Positions 37,191-46,313 of a stretch of 64,000 nt of DNA are shown here, piece by piece. The stretch is from Mucilaginibacter sp. PPCGB 2223. Lineage in GTDB: Bacteria; Bacteroidota; Bacteroidia; Sphingobacteriales; Sphingobacteriaceae. The notes beneath the pieces were generated by a model that worked only from the letters and a program-made list of their open reading frames with translations, had not been told where the DNA came from and did no database searches. Each line of letters opens with the position of its first letter. Position 1 is the stretch's first letter. The stretch is taken from assembly GCF_001705515.1 (NCBI RefSeq), contig NZ_MDJS01000004.1:434001-498000 (forward strand), read 5' to 3'. Position numbers and translations under genes: made by a program.

Positions 37191-37598
37191 ATGGCGTCAA
37201 TCTTCTCAAAAATAGTGGCGGGTGAAATACCGGCCTATAAGGTTGCCGAAACCACCGGGTTTCTGGCTTTTCTGGATATTAACCCGTTGGCCGAGGGCCA
37301 TGTGCTGGTGATACCGAAAAAGGAAGTTGATGAGCTTTTTGACCTGGATGATGAAACCTATACCGGTTTACAGATATTCGCCAAGATAGTCGCCACCGGC
37401 ATGAAAAAAGTATTGCCCTGCAAGCGTATCGGCGTTACCGTGATCGGCCTCGAAGTGCCGCATGCGCATATACACCTTATCCCTATTAACGGGGTAAACG
37501 ATATGAACTTTACCAAACCCAAGCTAAAATTTACCCCGGAAGAGTTTTCGGCTACGGCCGAAAAAATAAAAGCTGCGCTGCGTACCACCGAAGGCTGA
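37191..37598 (+). CDS. HIT-family nucleotide hydrolase
   Basis: 135 aa Hint-type protein. The histidine triad is HAHIHLIPI, preceded by EVP. It begins ASIFSKIVAGEIPAYKV, typical of the family. It hydrolyses nucleoside phosphoramidates or related substrates. Its stop lies 6 nt from the stop of the convergent M56-amidase gene. Confidence 0.93.
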   Translation: MASIFSKIVAGEIPAYKVAETTGFLAFLDINPLAEGHVLVIPKKEVDELFDLDDETYTGLQIFAKIVATGMKKVLPCKRIGVTVIGLEVPHAHIHLIPINGVNDMNFTKPKLKFTPEEFSATAEKIKAALRTTEG

Positions 37599-37604
37599 AA
37601 GCGG

Positions 37605-39575
37605 TCAGTGCCGGTTGATGGCTGGCCTGTAGGGGTGGTTCCTCAGGTCGACGGTCAGCGAATCGGTATCAATTACCGTAGGCGCCTGCCCGGCTTTTTT
37701 ACTGTCGTTCATTTTAACCCTAACGTTACCGTTTGCCGATATCAGGCTATCGGTTAAACTATAGGTAATATTCCTGGCCTTAATATCGTATTTGTCTGTC
37801 ACCAGCTCGCCATCGTAAAGGTGTAAATCTTTACTGTTAGGGTCCATCCTTACACTTTCGAATTTTAATCGTGCGGTTTTAAACTCGTTGTATAAATTAT
37901 CTTTCGTTTCGTTCATCCCGTCATTCATATACGACATGGCAAGTTTGCTGATATGGCCCTTTGGCGATTTTGCCACTGTGTCGTTAACACCTGTTTTTAC
38001 GCCTTTGCCTTTAATGGCTGTATCGCTTATTGCTCTAATGACAGCGGATTTTAGGTTGTTCATAAAACCAGCTTTAGCATGAGCTGGCAAAGTGCCTGGA
38101 TTCAGGCTTGCTTTTTCGCTTATTTTTGTCCGGATAGCATTTTGATAAGCAATTATCGCATCAACAAACCGTCCGGCAATGGTATGCTGGTTTTGTGGAT
38201 CGGCAATGTACTTTAAGTCGTTTGTATTGGTAAGGTAACCCAGTTCAAGCAAAACAGCCGGGGCCTTATTGTCGCGCAATACGGTTATACCCTGCCGGTA
38301 AACCTGGCTGCTCATGGTAATGCCATTTAACTTCTGCATTTCGCGAATCAAAGCCGCGGCCAGTTTTTGTGTTTCGGGTTTTGTATTTAGCCTGTCGGTG
38401 ATTACCTCCATACCGGTTGCAGGCGTTGCCGGCTTTCCGCTTACGCTGTTTACATGTATCGATACAAAAGCATCGCCCTGCAGGCTTGCCCGAGCGGCTA
38501 AAGGCACATCAGTGTTGTCGGTACGGGTTAGCAGGGTTTTAATGCCGCGCTGTTCGGCGATGGTTTTAATTTGTTTCACCATAGCGAGGGCTATATCGCT
38601 CTCTAAAACCTTACCTACCCGGGCACCACTGTTGCCGCCGTGCCCGGCATCTAACACTAACACAAAATCTTTACCCTCGTAGGTGTCATCCGCGAAAGCG
38701 TAAACATGCTCCACTGCTAAAAAGTAAACCAGCATTGCCATTAATGGTACGGCCAACAGGTACCCCAATTTTTTAGCTGCCGCGGATTGTTTGCCGAAAA
38801 GCATTTGTATGCGTGTTTTTAAACCATAAGCGCTAAACTGGTTGCTGATGCCCACCCGTGCCGGGTTTGATAGCTTGAGCAGCAAACTTGCATAGCTTTT
38901 CGAATTATATTGCAATGCCAGGTGCCTGTCGACCTCAAACTCGTGCGATTGGTGCAACGCTTTAGAAAACAGGTACACAAACGGGTTAAACCATAATATC
39001 GCTTTTAGTAGTTCGGTAAATAAATTATCGGCCGAATGCATTAGCCGGGCGTGTACCAGTTCGTGCGTAATTACCTGCTTCAGCTCGCTGCTGTCAAGGC
39101 CGTTGCTGTCCAAAAATATATAGTTAAAAAAGGAGGAGTTGTTTGGCGAATGCCCGCTTACCAGGCTATACCCGTTTTCGCGCTTGCCGTATTTTATGCC
39201 TTTGTAAAGTATCTTACCCAATGCGATCAAAAGTTTTAATAACAACAAACCCGCAATTGTACAATAGGCTGTGTTGGCTATCAAAAACCAGTCGGCAGGT
39301 TGTTGCTGACGGGTGACGGCAACCGGGGCGATGCTGCCTTGTGCCGTGTTAGCTTCGGTAGTATTTACCACCGCCGGCTTAACCCGGGCAGGTGCGGGTA
39401 AAGTGGTTTTGATATCGATGTGCGCCAATGGTATCAACAGGCTGATCGCTAAGGCCGATAACAAATACCACCTGTTTAAAGTGAAAAAAGTAAGCTTTCG
39501 GAATAACAGGTGATACACAACGTAAAAAGCCGCTGTGCAGCCGGTTACTTTGATCAGGTAGGTGAAAAGTTCCAT
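37605..39575 (-). CDS. M56 (BlaR1-like) peptidase fused to N-acetylmuramoyl-L-alanine amidase
   Basis: 656 aa. Residues 1-55 and 97-118 give three helices; a cytosolic M56 zinc peptidase follows with HELVH at 171-175 and a likely third ligand Glu in HEFEVDRH (211-218). A fourth helix (about 272-290) leads to an amidase_3 domain (about 303-480) with zinc ligands H312, E325 and H374 and catalytic Glu444 in LLELGYLTN. All key residues are present. The last 90 residues (about 565-645) resemble an OstA/LptA-like beta repeat. In BlaR1 the outer domain binds beta-lactams; here it is a cell-wall hydrolase domain. The start lies 2 nt after the blaI-type stop. Confidence 0.9.
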   Translation of the reverse strand: MELFTYLIKVTGCTAAFYVVYHLLFRKLTFFTLNRWYLLSALAISLLIPLAHIDIKTTLPAPARVKPAVVNTTEANTAQGSIAPVAVTRQQQPADWFLIANTAYCTIAGLLLLKLLIALGKILYKGIKYGKRENGYSLVSGHSPNNSSFFNYIFLDSNGLDSSELKQVITHELVHARLMHSADNLFTELLKAILWFNPFVYLFSKALHQSHEFEVDRHLALQYNSKSYASLLLKLSNPARVGISNQFSAYGLKTRIQMLFGKQSAAAKKLGYLLAVPLMAMLVYFLAVEHVYAFADDTYEGKDFVLVLDAGHGGNSGARVGKVLESDIALAMVKQIKTIAEQRGIKTLLTRTDNTDVPLAARASLQGDAFVSIHVNSVSGKPATPATGMEVITDRLNTKPETQKLAAALIREMQKLNGITMSSQVYRQGITVLRDNKAPAVLLELGYLTNTNDLKYIADPQNQHTIAGRFVDAIIAYQNAIRTKISEKASLNPGTLPAHAKAGFMNNLKSAVIRAISDTAIKGKGVKTGVNDTVAKSPKGHISKLAMSYMNDGMNETKDNLYNEFKTARLKFESVRMDPNSKDLHLYDGELVTDKYDIKARNITYSLTDSLISANGNVRVKMNDSKKAGQAPTVIDTDSLTVDLRNHPYRPAINRH

Positions 39576-39577
39576 AA

Positions 39578-39937
39578 TTATTGCTTGTTGATCAGGTTTT
39601 TAATGCTGTTGATATCGGCCTCGCTCAGGTTTTCTTCTTTTACCATAAACGAGAGCAGGCTTTGCGCCGAGCCGTCGAAATACTCGTTGAAGAATTTACC
39701 GAACGAGTGCCTGCGATAATCGGCTTTGTTGATGAGCGGAAAGTATTCGTAGGTTTTGCCATAGGCTTTATATCCTACATAACCTTTCTTTTCGAGCAGG
39801 CGCACTACCGACGAAATGGTATTGTATGGCGGCTTAGGTTCATCAGGCAGCTTATCGATAATATCTTTAACAAATGCCGATTGCAGATCCCACAATATCT
39901 GCATAATGCGTTCTTCGGTTTTGGTTAATTCTTCCAT
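39578..39937 (-). CDS. BlaI/MecI-type transcriptional repressor
   Basis: 119 aa winged-helix protein: LTKTEERIMQILWDLQSAFVKDIIDKL and YNTISSVVRLLEKKGYVGY are the BlaI/MecI/CopY family signature. It probably represses its own operon and is inactivated by the M56 peptidase encoded 2 nt downstream. The ATG at 39937 has a -7 element only 4 nt upstream. Confidence 0.93.
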   Translation of the reverse strand: MEELTKTEERIMQILWDLQSAFVKDIIDKLPDEPKPPYNTISSVVRLLEKKGYVGYKAYGKTYEYFPLINKADYRRHSFGKFFNEYFDGSAQSLLSFMVKEENLSEADINSIKNLINKQ

Positions 39938-39941
39938 AATC

Positions 39942-40011
39942 CAAACTTAAAACTTATTTTTCAGTTTTAAAACTGCTTTTACAGTTATTTAACTTATTTT
40001 TCAGTTTTAAA
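39942..40011 (-). promoter_or_regulatory. Promoter and double operator of the blaI-M56 operon
   Basis: TAAGTTTG on the minus strand (39949-39942) matches TAnnTTTG and ends 4 nt before the ATG. A perfect 21-bp direct repeat, starting aacttatttttcagttttaa, lies at 39951-39971 and 39991-40011. The first copy abuts the -7 element and continues into the 14-bp palindrome CAGTTTTAAAACTG (39962-39975). This arrangement fits repressor binding that blocks polymerase. The rest of 40012-40278 is AT-rich and shows no gene. Confidence 0.6.
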
Positions 40012-40278
40012 TTATAACCAGCTCATTATCAATTAGTTTATTTTTAATTGATTGCCCTTTATTTGATTACAGGCTATTAACAAAAAACTATCTTCGTCCA
40101 GAGAGGTATCGGGCAATTGTCAGGCTATCTTCATTATCACCGGTCGGCAGTAACATTATTCATTCAAATTCCATCATAAACAAACTTTTTAGCGTTACTT
40201 AGCTTATTAAGTTTAAGCAGGTTACCCTTTTACAGGATAAGTTAATTTTTATTTAAGTTTGTATTTTATTTGAGGGCA

Positions 40279-40530
40279 ATGGAAATTATTGATTTCATTA
40301 TTATAGCGGGGTTGATATTGTATGTGGTGCCGCTGCTGTTCCGCATAGTTACACGCATGTTACTGCAAAGGCTGGTAAGCAAGGCACAACAGCAAGGTCA
40401 GCAACACTTCAGGCAGCAAAGCAACAGCCGCCCTGCCGACGGCCGTGTACGGGTTGATTATGCCCCGAAAGTAAAAAGCCAGATACCCGATTCGGAAGGC
40501 GACTTTATCGATTACGAAGAAATAAAATAG
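40279..40530 (+). CDS. DUF4834 family protein
   Basis: 83 aa from the ATG at 40279; the frame can be extended to a TTG at 40270. An N-terminal helix (IIAGLILYVVPLLFRIV) is followed by a Gln-rich stretch and a C-terminus ending SEGDFIDYEEIK, the pattern of DUF4834, a Bacteroidota family of unknown function. It is 2 nt from the next gene. Confidence 0.8.
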   Translation: MEIIDFIIIAGLILYVVPLLFRIVTRMLLQRLVSKAQQQGQQHFRQQSNSRPADGRVRVDYAPKVKSQIPDSEGDFIDYEEIK

Positions 40531-40532
40531 CC

Positions 40533-40823
40533 ATGCTGCCCGAAGAAGTATATAAACGCAGGCACTACGGTACGCCGCAATCCTTCTTCCTCATGATTAC
40601 CAATTATGTGGTGCTGGTATTGGCTATGCAGTTTTTTGCCCAATGCACCCAAATAAGCCCCTACTTCTGGGTAACGACGGGCCTACTCGCCGCCTATAAT
40701 TTTTACAAGATCCGCCGCGAACGCGAAGAGTACGATAGGCCAAAAGTCATTGCCTACATAGTGAGTTTAGCAGGCCTGGTGCTGCTGTTTTTTGCCTTGC
40801 GCAGCGGCGCGCAGCATTGTTAA
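40533..40823 (+). CDS. Small membrane protein, 96 aa
   Basis: Not recognised as a named family. Three hydrophobic segments (about 18-36, 44-58 and 74-91) separated by a basic RREREEYDRPK loop. It is co-transcribed with the DUF4834 gene, and precedes the YfhO-type gene by 72 nt. Confidence 0.7.
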   Translation: MLPEEVYKRRHYGTPQSFFLMITNYVVLVLAMQFFAQCTQISPYFWVTTGLLAAYNFYKIRREREEYDRPKVIAYIVSLAGLVLLFFALRSGAQHC

Positions 40824-40866
40824 ACCGCCGCCATTAATTAAATCTTTCTTTTCCCGCCTAAATTTC

Positions 40867-40874
40867 TATTTTTG
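40867..40874 (+). promoter_or_regulatory. Predicted -7 element for the YfhO-family gene
   Basis: TATTTTTG (TAnnTTTG), 21 nt before the ATG at 40896. Confidence 0.4.
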
Positions 40875-40895
40875 AAGATCATATTTCAAAATTGA

Positions 40896-43379
40896 ATGAA
40901 CAATTGGTTTAAACAGAATGGCATTCACTTAGCCATCGGAGCGCTTTTTTTTGTACTGGCGTTCTTTTATTTTACGCCCGCTTTCCAGGGCAAGGTACTT
41001 AACCAGGGCGACGTATTGCACGCCACCGCCATGGCTAAAGAGGTTAACGACTATAAGGCTAAAGACACAACCATACTTTGGACGAACCAGTTATTTGGCG
41101 GTATGCCAACCTATCAAATCTGGGTACCTTACAGCAATAACGTTACCACTTATGTGATCAAAGCCCTGAAAGCAATTTTCCCGGTACCTATCGATACCGT
41201 GTTGCTGTTGTTGTTCGGCTCGTACCTGTTGTTCTGTGTTTTAAAAATCAGGCCATGGCTAGCCGCCGCAGGCGCCATAGCTTTTGCATTCTCGTCTTAT
41301 AATGTTATTTATTTAGGGGCAGGGCATGCCAACCAGGAATTTGCTATTGCTTTTTTTGCGCCGATACTGGCAGGCATCATACTCACACTACGCGGCCGGT
41401 ATTGGGTGGGCGGTTCGTTAACGGCCTTGTTCCTGGCTATGGAGCTTAGGGCCAACCACATCCAAATGACCTATTACCTGTTGTTGGGTATCATTATACT
41501 GGTAGGCGTTGAGCTTTACCATGCCATTAAAAATAAAACCACCAAAAGCTTTTTTACAGCTATCGCTTACCTGGCTGTGGCCACTGTACTGGCTATCGCG
41601 GTAAACGCCTCGATGCTGTGGAGTACGTATGAGTATGGTAAGGAAAGTAACCGCGGCAAGTCAAATCTGACTAATCATGCTACCGCCAATCCCGAACCCG
41701 ATAATGGCTTAAACCGGGATTATGCCTATGCCTGGAGCGAGGGCGTAAGCGAAAGTTTAACTTTTTTGGTGCCCAACCTTTACGGCGGAGGCTACAGCAC
41801 TACCCTTGATCAGGATTCGAAAGCGGTAAAAGCGCTGACCGATAAAGGTGTTGATGCTAACCAGGCCATGGGTTTTGTACAGCAATCGCTGTCTGTTTAC
41901 TGGGGCGAAAAACAATTTACCGGCGGCCCGTGGTATTTTGGGGCGGCCATCTGCTTTTTATTTATAGCTGGTTTATTGATTGTTAAAGACCGGCTGAAGT
42001 GGTGGCTTGCAGGCACGGTATTACTGGTCATGCTGCTTTCGTTCGGCAAAAACTGGCCATATGTATCCGATATTTTCTTTAACTATTTCCCGCTGTACAA
42101 CAAGTTCCGTACGGTCGAGTCTATACTTACTGTAGCCACTTTGTGCTTCCCGCTGCTGGCGTTCATGGCCGTGCGCGAGATCATCGATACAACCGACAGG
42201 GCGGCTATCCTGAAAAAGGTATATATTGCTTTTTATATTACCGGTGGCCTGTGTTTGATTTTGGCTGCCATGCCCGATCTGTTCCTGTCATTCAGAGCAA
42301 GCAACCACCAAAGTATTGTAGATGGCTTAACACAGGCTTTTAAGGGCGACGGTGCAATGGCCAGTGCAGTAATGAACGGTTTGGTGCAGGACAGGATTTC
42401 GCTGGCCCGTGCCGATGCTTTACGGTCGTTAATATTCGTGGTGTTAACCTTTGGTATTGTTTGGGCGTTTATTAAACAAAAACTGAATATTACCGTGTTA
42501 TCCATTGGTTTACTGGCCTTGGTACTTGCCGACCTGTGGATGGTTGATAAACGCTATGTAAAAGAGGATAGCTTTGTAGCCAAAGAAGATATGCAGCAGC
42601 CACAGCCGCGCGAAGTGGACAAGCTGATCTTGCGTGACCCGGACCCGGACTACCGGGTGTTCGATATGACCTCCGGATCTCCGTTTACCGACTCGAACCC
42701 ATCGTTCTTCTACAAATCGATAGGCGGTTATCATGCCGCTAAATTGAAACGTTTTGACGAGGTGCAGGAAAAACAATTCAGCGGAAGCATTAACCAGGAT
42801 GTGCTGGATATGCTGAACACCAAATACATTATTACTGCCGACCCGAAAACACAGGCCCAAACTATGCATGCCAACCCAACCGCATGCGGCAACGCCTGGT
42901 TTGTAAAAAGTGTGAAATTTGCCGATAACGCCGATGCCGAAATGCAGGCTATCAGCAGCTTTAACCCTAAACAGGAAGCCATCGTCGACAAACAATATAA
43001 AAGCATGATCGAGGATAAGCAAACCGCCATAGATACCATGGGCAGCATTAAACTGGTAAGCTATAACCCCGACCATATGATCTATCAAAGCGGCTCGGTA
43101 ACACCACAGATAGCTGTATTCTCGGAAGTGTATTACAAGGAAGGCTGGAAAATGCTGATTGATGGCGTTGAAAAACCATACTTCCGCGCCGATTATTTAT
43201 TGCGCGCTGCGCAGATACCGGTAGGTAACCACAAGATCGAATTTATCTTCCACCCGGCATCGTACTATACCGGCGAGAAAATTTCGCTGGCAGGTTCGGT
43301 GTTGCTGGTACTCGCATTGGGCGGTGCTTTCTTTGCAGAGAATAAGAAGAAAAGTGTGAAACCTGCAGCGAAAGCATAA
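40896..43379 (+). CDS. YfhO-family polytopic membrane protein
   Basis: 827 aa with about twelve N-terminal and two C-terminal hydrophobic helices and a large outer domain (about 550-780). GKVLNQGDVLHATAM and TILWTNQLFGGMPTYQI are typical of the Bacteroidota YfhO family, related to GT-C glycosyltransferases such as those that modify lipoteichoic acid in Gram-positive bacteria. The substrate here is unknown. A terminator follows. Confidence 0.82.
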   Translation: MNNWFKQNGIHLAIGALFFVLAFFYFTPAFQGKVLNQGDVLHATAMAKEVNDYKAKDTTILWTNQLFGGMPTYQIWVPYSNNVTTYVIKALKAIFPVPIDTVLLLLFGSYLLFCVLKIRPWLAAAGAIAFAFSSYNVIYLGAGHANQEFAIAFFAPILAGIILTLRGRYWVGGSLTALFLAMELRANHIQMTYYLLLGIIILVGVELYHAIKNKTTKSFFTAIAYLAVATVLAIAVNASMLWSTYEYGKESNRGKSNLTNHATANPEPDNGLNRDYAYAWSEGVSESLTFLVPNLYGGGYSTTLDQDSKAVKALTDKGVDANQAMGFVQQSLSVYWGEKQFTGGPWYFGAAICFLFIAGLLIVKDRLKWWLAGTVLLVMLLSFGKNWPYVSDIFFNYFPLYNKFRTVESILTVATLCFPLLAFMAVREIIDTTDRAAILKKVYIAFYITGGLCLILAAMPDLFLSFRASNHQSIVDGLTQAFKGDGAMASAVMNGLVQDRISLARADALRSLIFVVLTFGIVWAFIKQKLNITVLSIGLLALVLADLWMVDKRYVKEDSFVAKEDMQQPQPREVDKLILRDPDPDYRVFDMTSGSPFTDSNPSFFYKSIGGYHAAKLKRFDEVQEKQFSGSINQDVLDMLNTKYIITADPKTQAQTMHANPTACGNAWFVKSVKFADNADAEMQAISSFNPKQEAIVDKQYKSMIEDKQTAIDTMGSIKLVSYNPDHMIYQSGSVTPQIAVFSEVYYKEGWKMLIDGVEKPYFRADYLLRAAQIPVGNHKIEFIFHPASYYTGEKISLAGSVLLVLALGGAFFAENKKKSVKPAAKA

Positions 43380-43403
43380 AGATTTCACCTCTGATATAAA
43401 AAA

Positions 43404-43434
43404 GCCTTTGCTGTTTAACGGCAAAGGCTTTTTT
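43404..43434 (+). terminator. Rho-independent terminator after the YfhO-family gene
   Basis: gcctttgc and gcaaaggc form a stem (43404-43428) preceded by A residues and followed by ttttttg. The A-rich left flank pairs with the T-tract, so it may work in both directions, although the esterase gene on the other strand ends 200 nt away. Confidence 0.88.
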
Positions 43435-43486
43435 GTTAGCGTTGGAGTAACTTTATAAATGCTTTTAGCTCTCTTAGTTTAAATAG

Positions 43487-43610
43487 GGGCGTTTCCCTGC
43501 GGGCCGGGCTTTCCCTGCCCGTCCGGCAGGCGGGCGCTCATACTACACAGGCATTAGCCACTGGCCGGTATCCCTGCCTGCCGGCAGGCAGGCGCTGCCA
43601 TCCCTAACGC
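43487..43610 (-). repeat. Dispersed repeat core, copy C
   Basis: About 124 bp, reverse-oriented relative to copies A, B and D. It contains gcgttagggat, ggataccggccagtggctaa, gtatgagcgcccgcctgccg and ggaaacgcccc when read on the minus strand. An internal cctgcctgccggcaggcagg palindrome occurs at about 43574-43593. Confidence 0.7.
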
Positions 43611-43635
43611 TTCATTCGGATAAAATGAATGACTT

Positions 43636-44703
43636 TTATTTCTTCGCCAACCACCTCTCAAACCAATCCAGCGCCATTTGCACGTGGTACTCGGGAGTGG
43701 TGTGCCCCAGCTTTGGTGCAACATCTATTTTTAGTTTATCGGCGTTGGCTGTGCCATAGGCAGCTTGCGCTGATGCGAAAGCGATTTGAGCGCCGGGCAA
43801 TGGATTATTGCCATCATTCTCGGTACTTAGGATGAGTAATGGCCTGGGCGCAAAAAGGCGGATCATCGAGGGGCAATCAAACTCGCCGGTAATGCCGGGC
43901 AATAACTTATCCCAAACGGCTTTAATGTTATGCTGGTTGATGGCGGTATCGCCCAGATCTTTAGCGGCTTGTTCATGTGCTCCTTTGACGGTGCCAACCC
44001 GGCCCTGCCACCTGTCGTGCTCTAACGACCATTTGAAACTCTGTACGGCGATATCGGGCACGGCAACTTTAATCCGCGGATCGGCCGAGGCCGCCATCCA
44101 GGTTTCGATACCGCCCATGGATATACCGCCCATGCCTAAACGGCTGGTATCAACATCAGGCCGGGTGCACAGGTAATCGGTTACCTGCCACAGGTCATAA
44201 CTGGTATCCCACAAAAAGGGATGCGTTTGATGGGCCTTATCGGTATTCTCCCAGGCCCGGGTTACAGCTTCTACATATTCTTTAGAGCCATGCGCACCGC
44301 CGACGATGCGCTCGCCGTGGAAGCGCGCATCGATGGCTACACCAATCATGCCGCGCCTGGTTAACCGGTAAAGTATGCTTTTGATACGCGCCTCATCTTT
44401 TTTACCGCCGGTACCATGTAGAAAGATAACGGCAGGCAGTTTGCCTTTTGTATTAGCGGGTTTATAGATCAGCATCGGTACTTTTTCATCCGCCTCGCTG
44501 TAGATATAACCATGCTCAATAATTACCGAGTCGGTCTTAGTGACCTGGAATGAAGGCTTGGGATCGGCATGCGGCCGCTCAAGTATCTTGCGGAAATCGG
44601 CCGCGACCTGTGCCGGCGGCGGATAGCTTTCGGTTTGGGCAAGGGCACTTAGGCATACTAACAAGGCGCTTACCGCGCAAAGCAAATGGTTTTTATTGAA
44701 CAT
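43636..44703 (-). CDS. Secreted alpha/beta hydrolase (acetyl esterase or dienelactone hydrolase type)
   Basis: 355 aa from the ATG at 44703, which opens a signal peptide ending LSALAQ. The nucleophile elbow is GISMGG, the oxyanion segment is VIFLHGTGG, and a likely Asp and His lie in ENDGNN and GHTTPEY. The substrate is unknown; similar enzymes deacetylate glycans or cleave esters. Upstream ATG at 44745 would precede the signal peptide. Confidence 0.82.
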   Translation of the reverse strand: MFNKNHLLCAVSALLVCLSALAQTESYPPPAQVAADFRKILERPHADPKPSFQVTKTDSVIIEHGYIYSEADEKVPMLIYKPANTKGKLPAVIFLHGTGGKKDEARIKSILYRLTRRGMIGVAIDARFHGERIVGGAHGSKEYVEAVTRAWENTDKAHQTHPFLWDTSYDLWQVTDYLCTRPDVDTSRLGMGGISMGGIETWMAASADPRIKVAVPDIAVQSFKWSLEHDRWQGRVGTVKGAHEQAAKDLGDTAINQHNIKAVWDKLLPGITGEFDCPSMIRLFAPRPLLILSTENDGNNPLPGAQIAFASAQAAYGTANADKLKIDVAPKLGHTTPEYHVQMALDWFERWLAKK

Positions 44704-44779
44704 TGATATAGGTTTATTAGTGTGTAAAAGCAGTACTTTTATCAATACAAATATTGGTTATTCAATTGATTATTAAGGC

Positions 44780-45280
44780 ATGCTGATTGAAATTGCAAAT
44801 ACCGGGGATATAGATGAGCTAACGATGGTTGAAATAAGGTCGAAACAAGAATCTATACCCGAATGTATAGGTGCAGTCGATGTCGACCCTGCGATAAGAC
44901 GTTTTCGCTGGCAAACGTATTTCGCAGCCGGGTCGCCCGCTACCTCAAAACCCGAGCGTATAGTCTTAAAAGCGGTTGAAGATGGCCGGATAATTGGTTT
45001 TATAGCCGGACATTTGACTACCCGGTTCGGTAAGGACGCAGAAATTCAAAATTTTTATATTTTAAAAGATCACCAAAGAAAAGGTATTGGTTATGCTTTG
45101 CTTAATAAACTGGTCGAATGGCTGGTGCAAAACAAAGTCAATAGTCTATGTGTCGGCGTTGCACTGAACAACCCATACCAGGCCTTTTATTTAAAATATT
45201 TTGGACAATATTTAAATGAGCATTGGATATTTTGGGATAATATCCAAGTTATTTCAGCCCGACGCAATACCCCCCGTTAA
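44780..45280 (+). CDS. GNAT-family N-acetyltransferase
   Basis: 166 aa. The acetyl-CoA site is YILKDHQRKGIGYALLNKLVEW, with the late AFYLKYFGQ helix. The acceptor is unknown. It is divergent from the hydrolase gene. Confidence 0.88.
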   Translation: MLIEIANTGDIDELTMVEIRSKQESIPECIGAVDVDPAIRRFRWQTYFAAGSPATSKPERIVLKAVEDGRIIGFIAGHLTTRFGKDAEIQNFYILKDHQRKGIGYALLNKLVEWLVQNKVNSLCVGVALNNPYQAFYLKYFGQYLNEHWIFWDNIQVISARRNTPR

Positions 45281-45320
45281 ATGCCGGGTTTACACCGTAC
45301 GGCTACAGCGGCGTTACCCT

Positions 45321-45328
45321 TATATTTG
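45321..45328 (+). promoter_or_regulatory. Predicted -7 element for the VOC protein gene
   Basis: TATATTTG (TAnnTTTG), 17 nt before the ATG at 45346. Confidence 0.4.
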
Positions 45329-45345
45329 CTTAAACCAATTTAAAC

Positions 45346-45810
45346 ATGAAAGCTATGCAAAAGATAACCCCGTTTTTATGGTTCGACAATAATATTGAAG
45401 AAGCCATTGAACTGTATACTTCGGTATTTAAAAATTCCAAAGTGCACAACATTAACCATATGCCGGGTATGGACAAAGCGTTTTCGGCAACCTTCGAACT
45501 GGAGGGACAGGAATTTATGGCGCTGAACGGCGGCCCGATGTTTAAATTTACCGAGGCCGTATCTTTTTATGTAAATTGCCAGGATCAGCAGGAAATAGAC
45601 TACTACTGGGAAAAACTGACTGCAAATGGCGGCAGCGAATCGCGTTGCGGCTGGCTGAAGGATAAGTTTGGCCTTTCGTGGCAGATCATACCTGCCAACC
45701 TGGGCGAACTGCTGCACAATCCCGATCCCGCCAAAGCGCAAAAGGCAATGAATGCCATGATGCAGATGGGCAAACTGGATATCGCCACTCTTGAAGCGGC
45801 AGGGAAATAA
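45346..45810 (+). CDS. VOC-family protein (PhnB-like)
   Basis: 154 aa. It opens MQKITPFLWFDNNIEEAIELY and ends in an alpha-helical tail after SWQIIPANL, the pattern of the PhnB-like glyoxalase fold. Catalytic function in this subgroup is uncertain. An ATG three codons downstream is also possible. Confidence 0.85.
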   Translation: MKAMQKITPFLWFDNNIEEAIELYTSVFKNSKVHNINHMPGMDKAFSATFELEGQEFMALNGGPMFKFTEAVSFYVNCQDQQEIDYYWEKLTANGGSESRCGWLKDKFGLSWQIIPANLGELLHNPDPAKAQKAMNAMMQMGKLDIATLEAAGK

Positions 45811-45881
45811 CAGCTGCTGCCGAAGTTTGAAAGTTGAATAATAACTATAGCCCTTACGAAGCAAAATAATCAATATTTGAT

Positions 45882-46313
45882 ATGGACGTACAAGAACAGA
45901 TCAAAGCGTTTATTGTTAGCCAACCCGAGCCAAAGCGCAGCGAATTGCAGGAATTGCACCAGCATATACTACAGGTATTGCCAAACTGTAAATTATGGTT
46001 CCTGGACGGTAAAGACGATAGCGGTAAAGCTGTTACTAATCCTGATATCGGGTACGGGTTTCAAACCATGAAATATGCCGGCGGAAAAACCAGGGAGTTC
46101 TATCAAATTGGCATCAGCCCAAACACAAGTGGCATCTCGGTCTATATCATTGGTCTGAAAGATAAGAAATACTTAGCCCGGGCATACGGCGAAAAAATAG
46201 GCAAGGCAAGCGTAACTGGGTATTGCATTAAATTCAAAACACTAAAAGATATCCATATTGATATCCTGGAAGCAGCGATACGGTACGGGGTTGAGGCTAC
46301 GAGCGGATCATAA
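45882..46313 (+). CDS. DUF1801 domain protein
   Basis: 143 aa. VQEQIKAFIVSQPEPKRSEL and a late IDILEAAIRYGVEA fit the YdhG-like/DUF1801 fold, a small cytosolic domain of unknown function. Its end overlaps the convergent cytochrome-b5-like gene by 6 nt. Confidence 0.75.
   Translation: MDVQEQIKAFIVSQPEPKRSELQELHQHILQVLPNCKLWFLDGKDDSGKAVTNPDIGYGFQTMKYAGGKTREFYQIGISPNTSGISVYIIGLKDKKYLARAYGEKIGKASVTGYCIKFKTLKDIHIDILEAAIRYGVEATSGS

Noticed and set aside
39578-39937. Beta-lactam resistance operon
   Set aside because: The repressor family fits, but no beta-lactamase or penicillin-binding sensor is encoded; the fused outer domain is an amidase.
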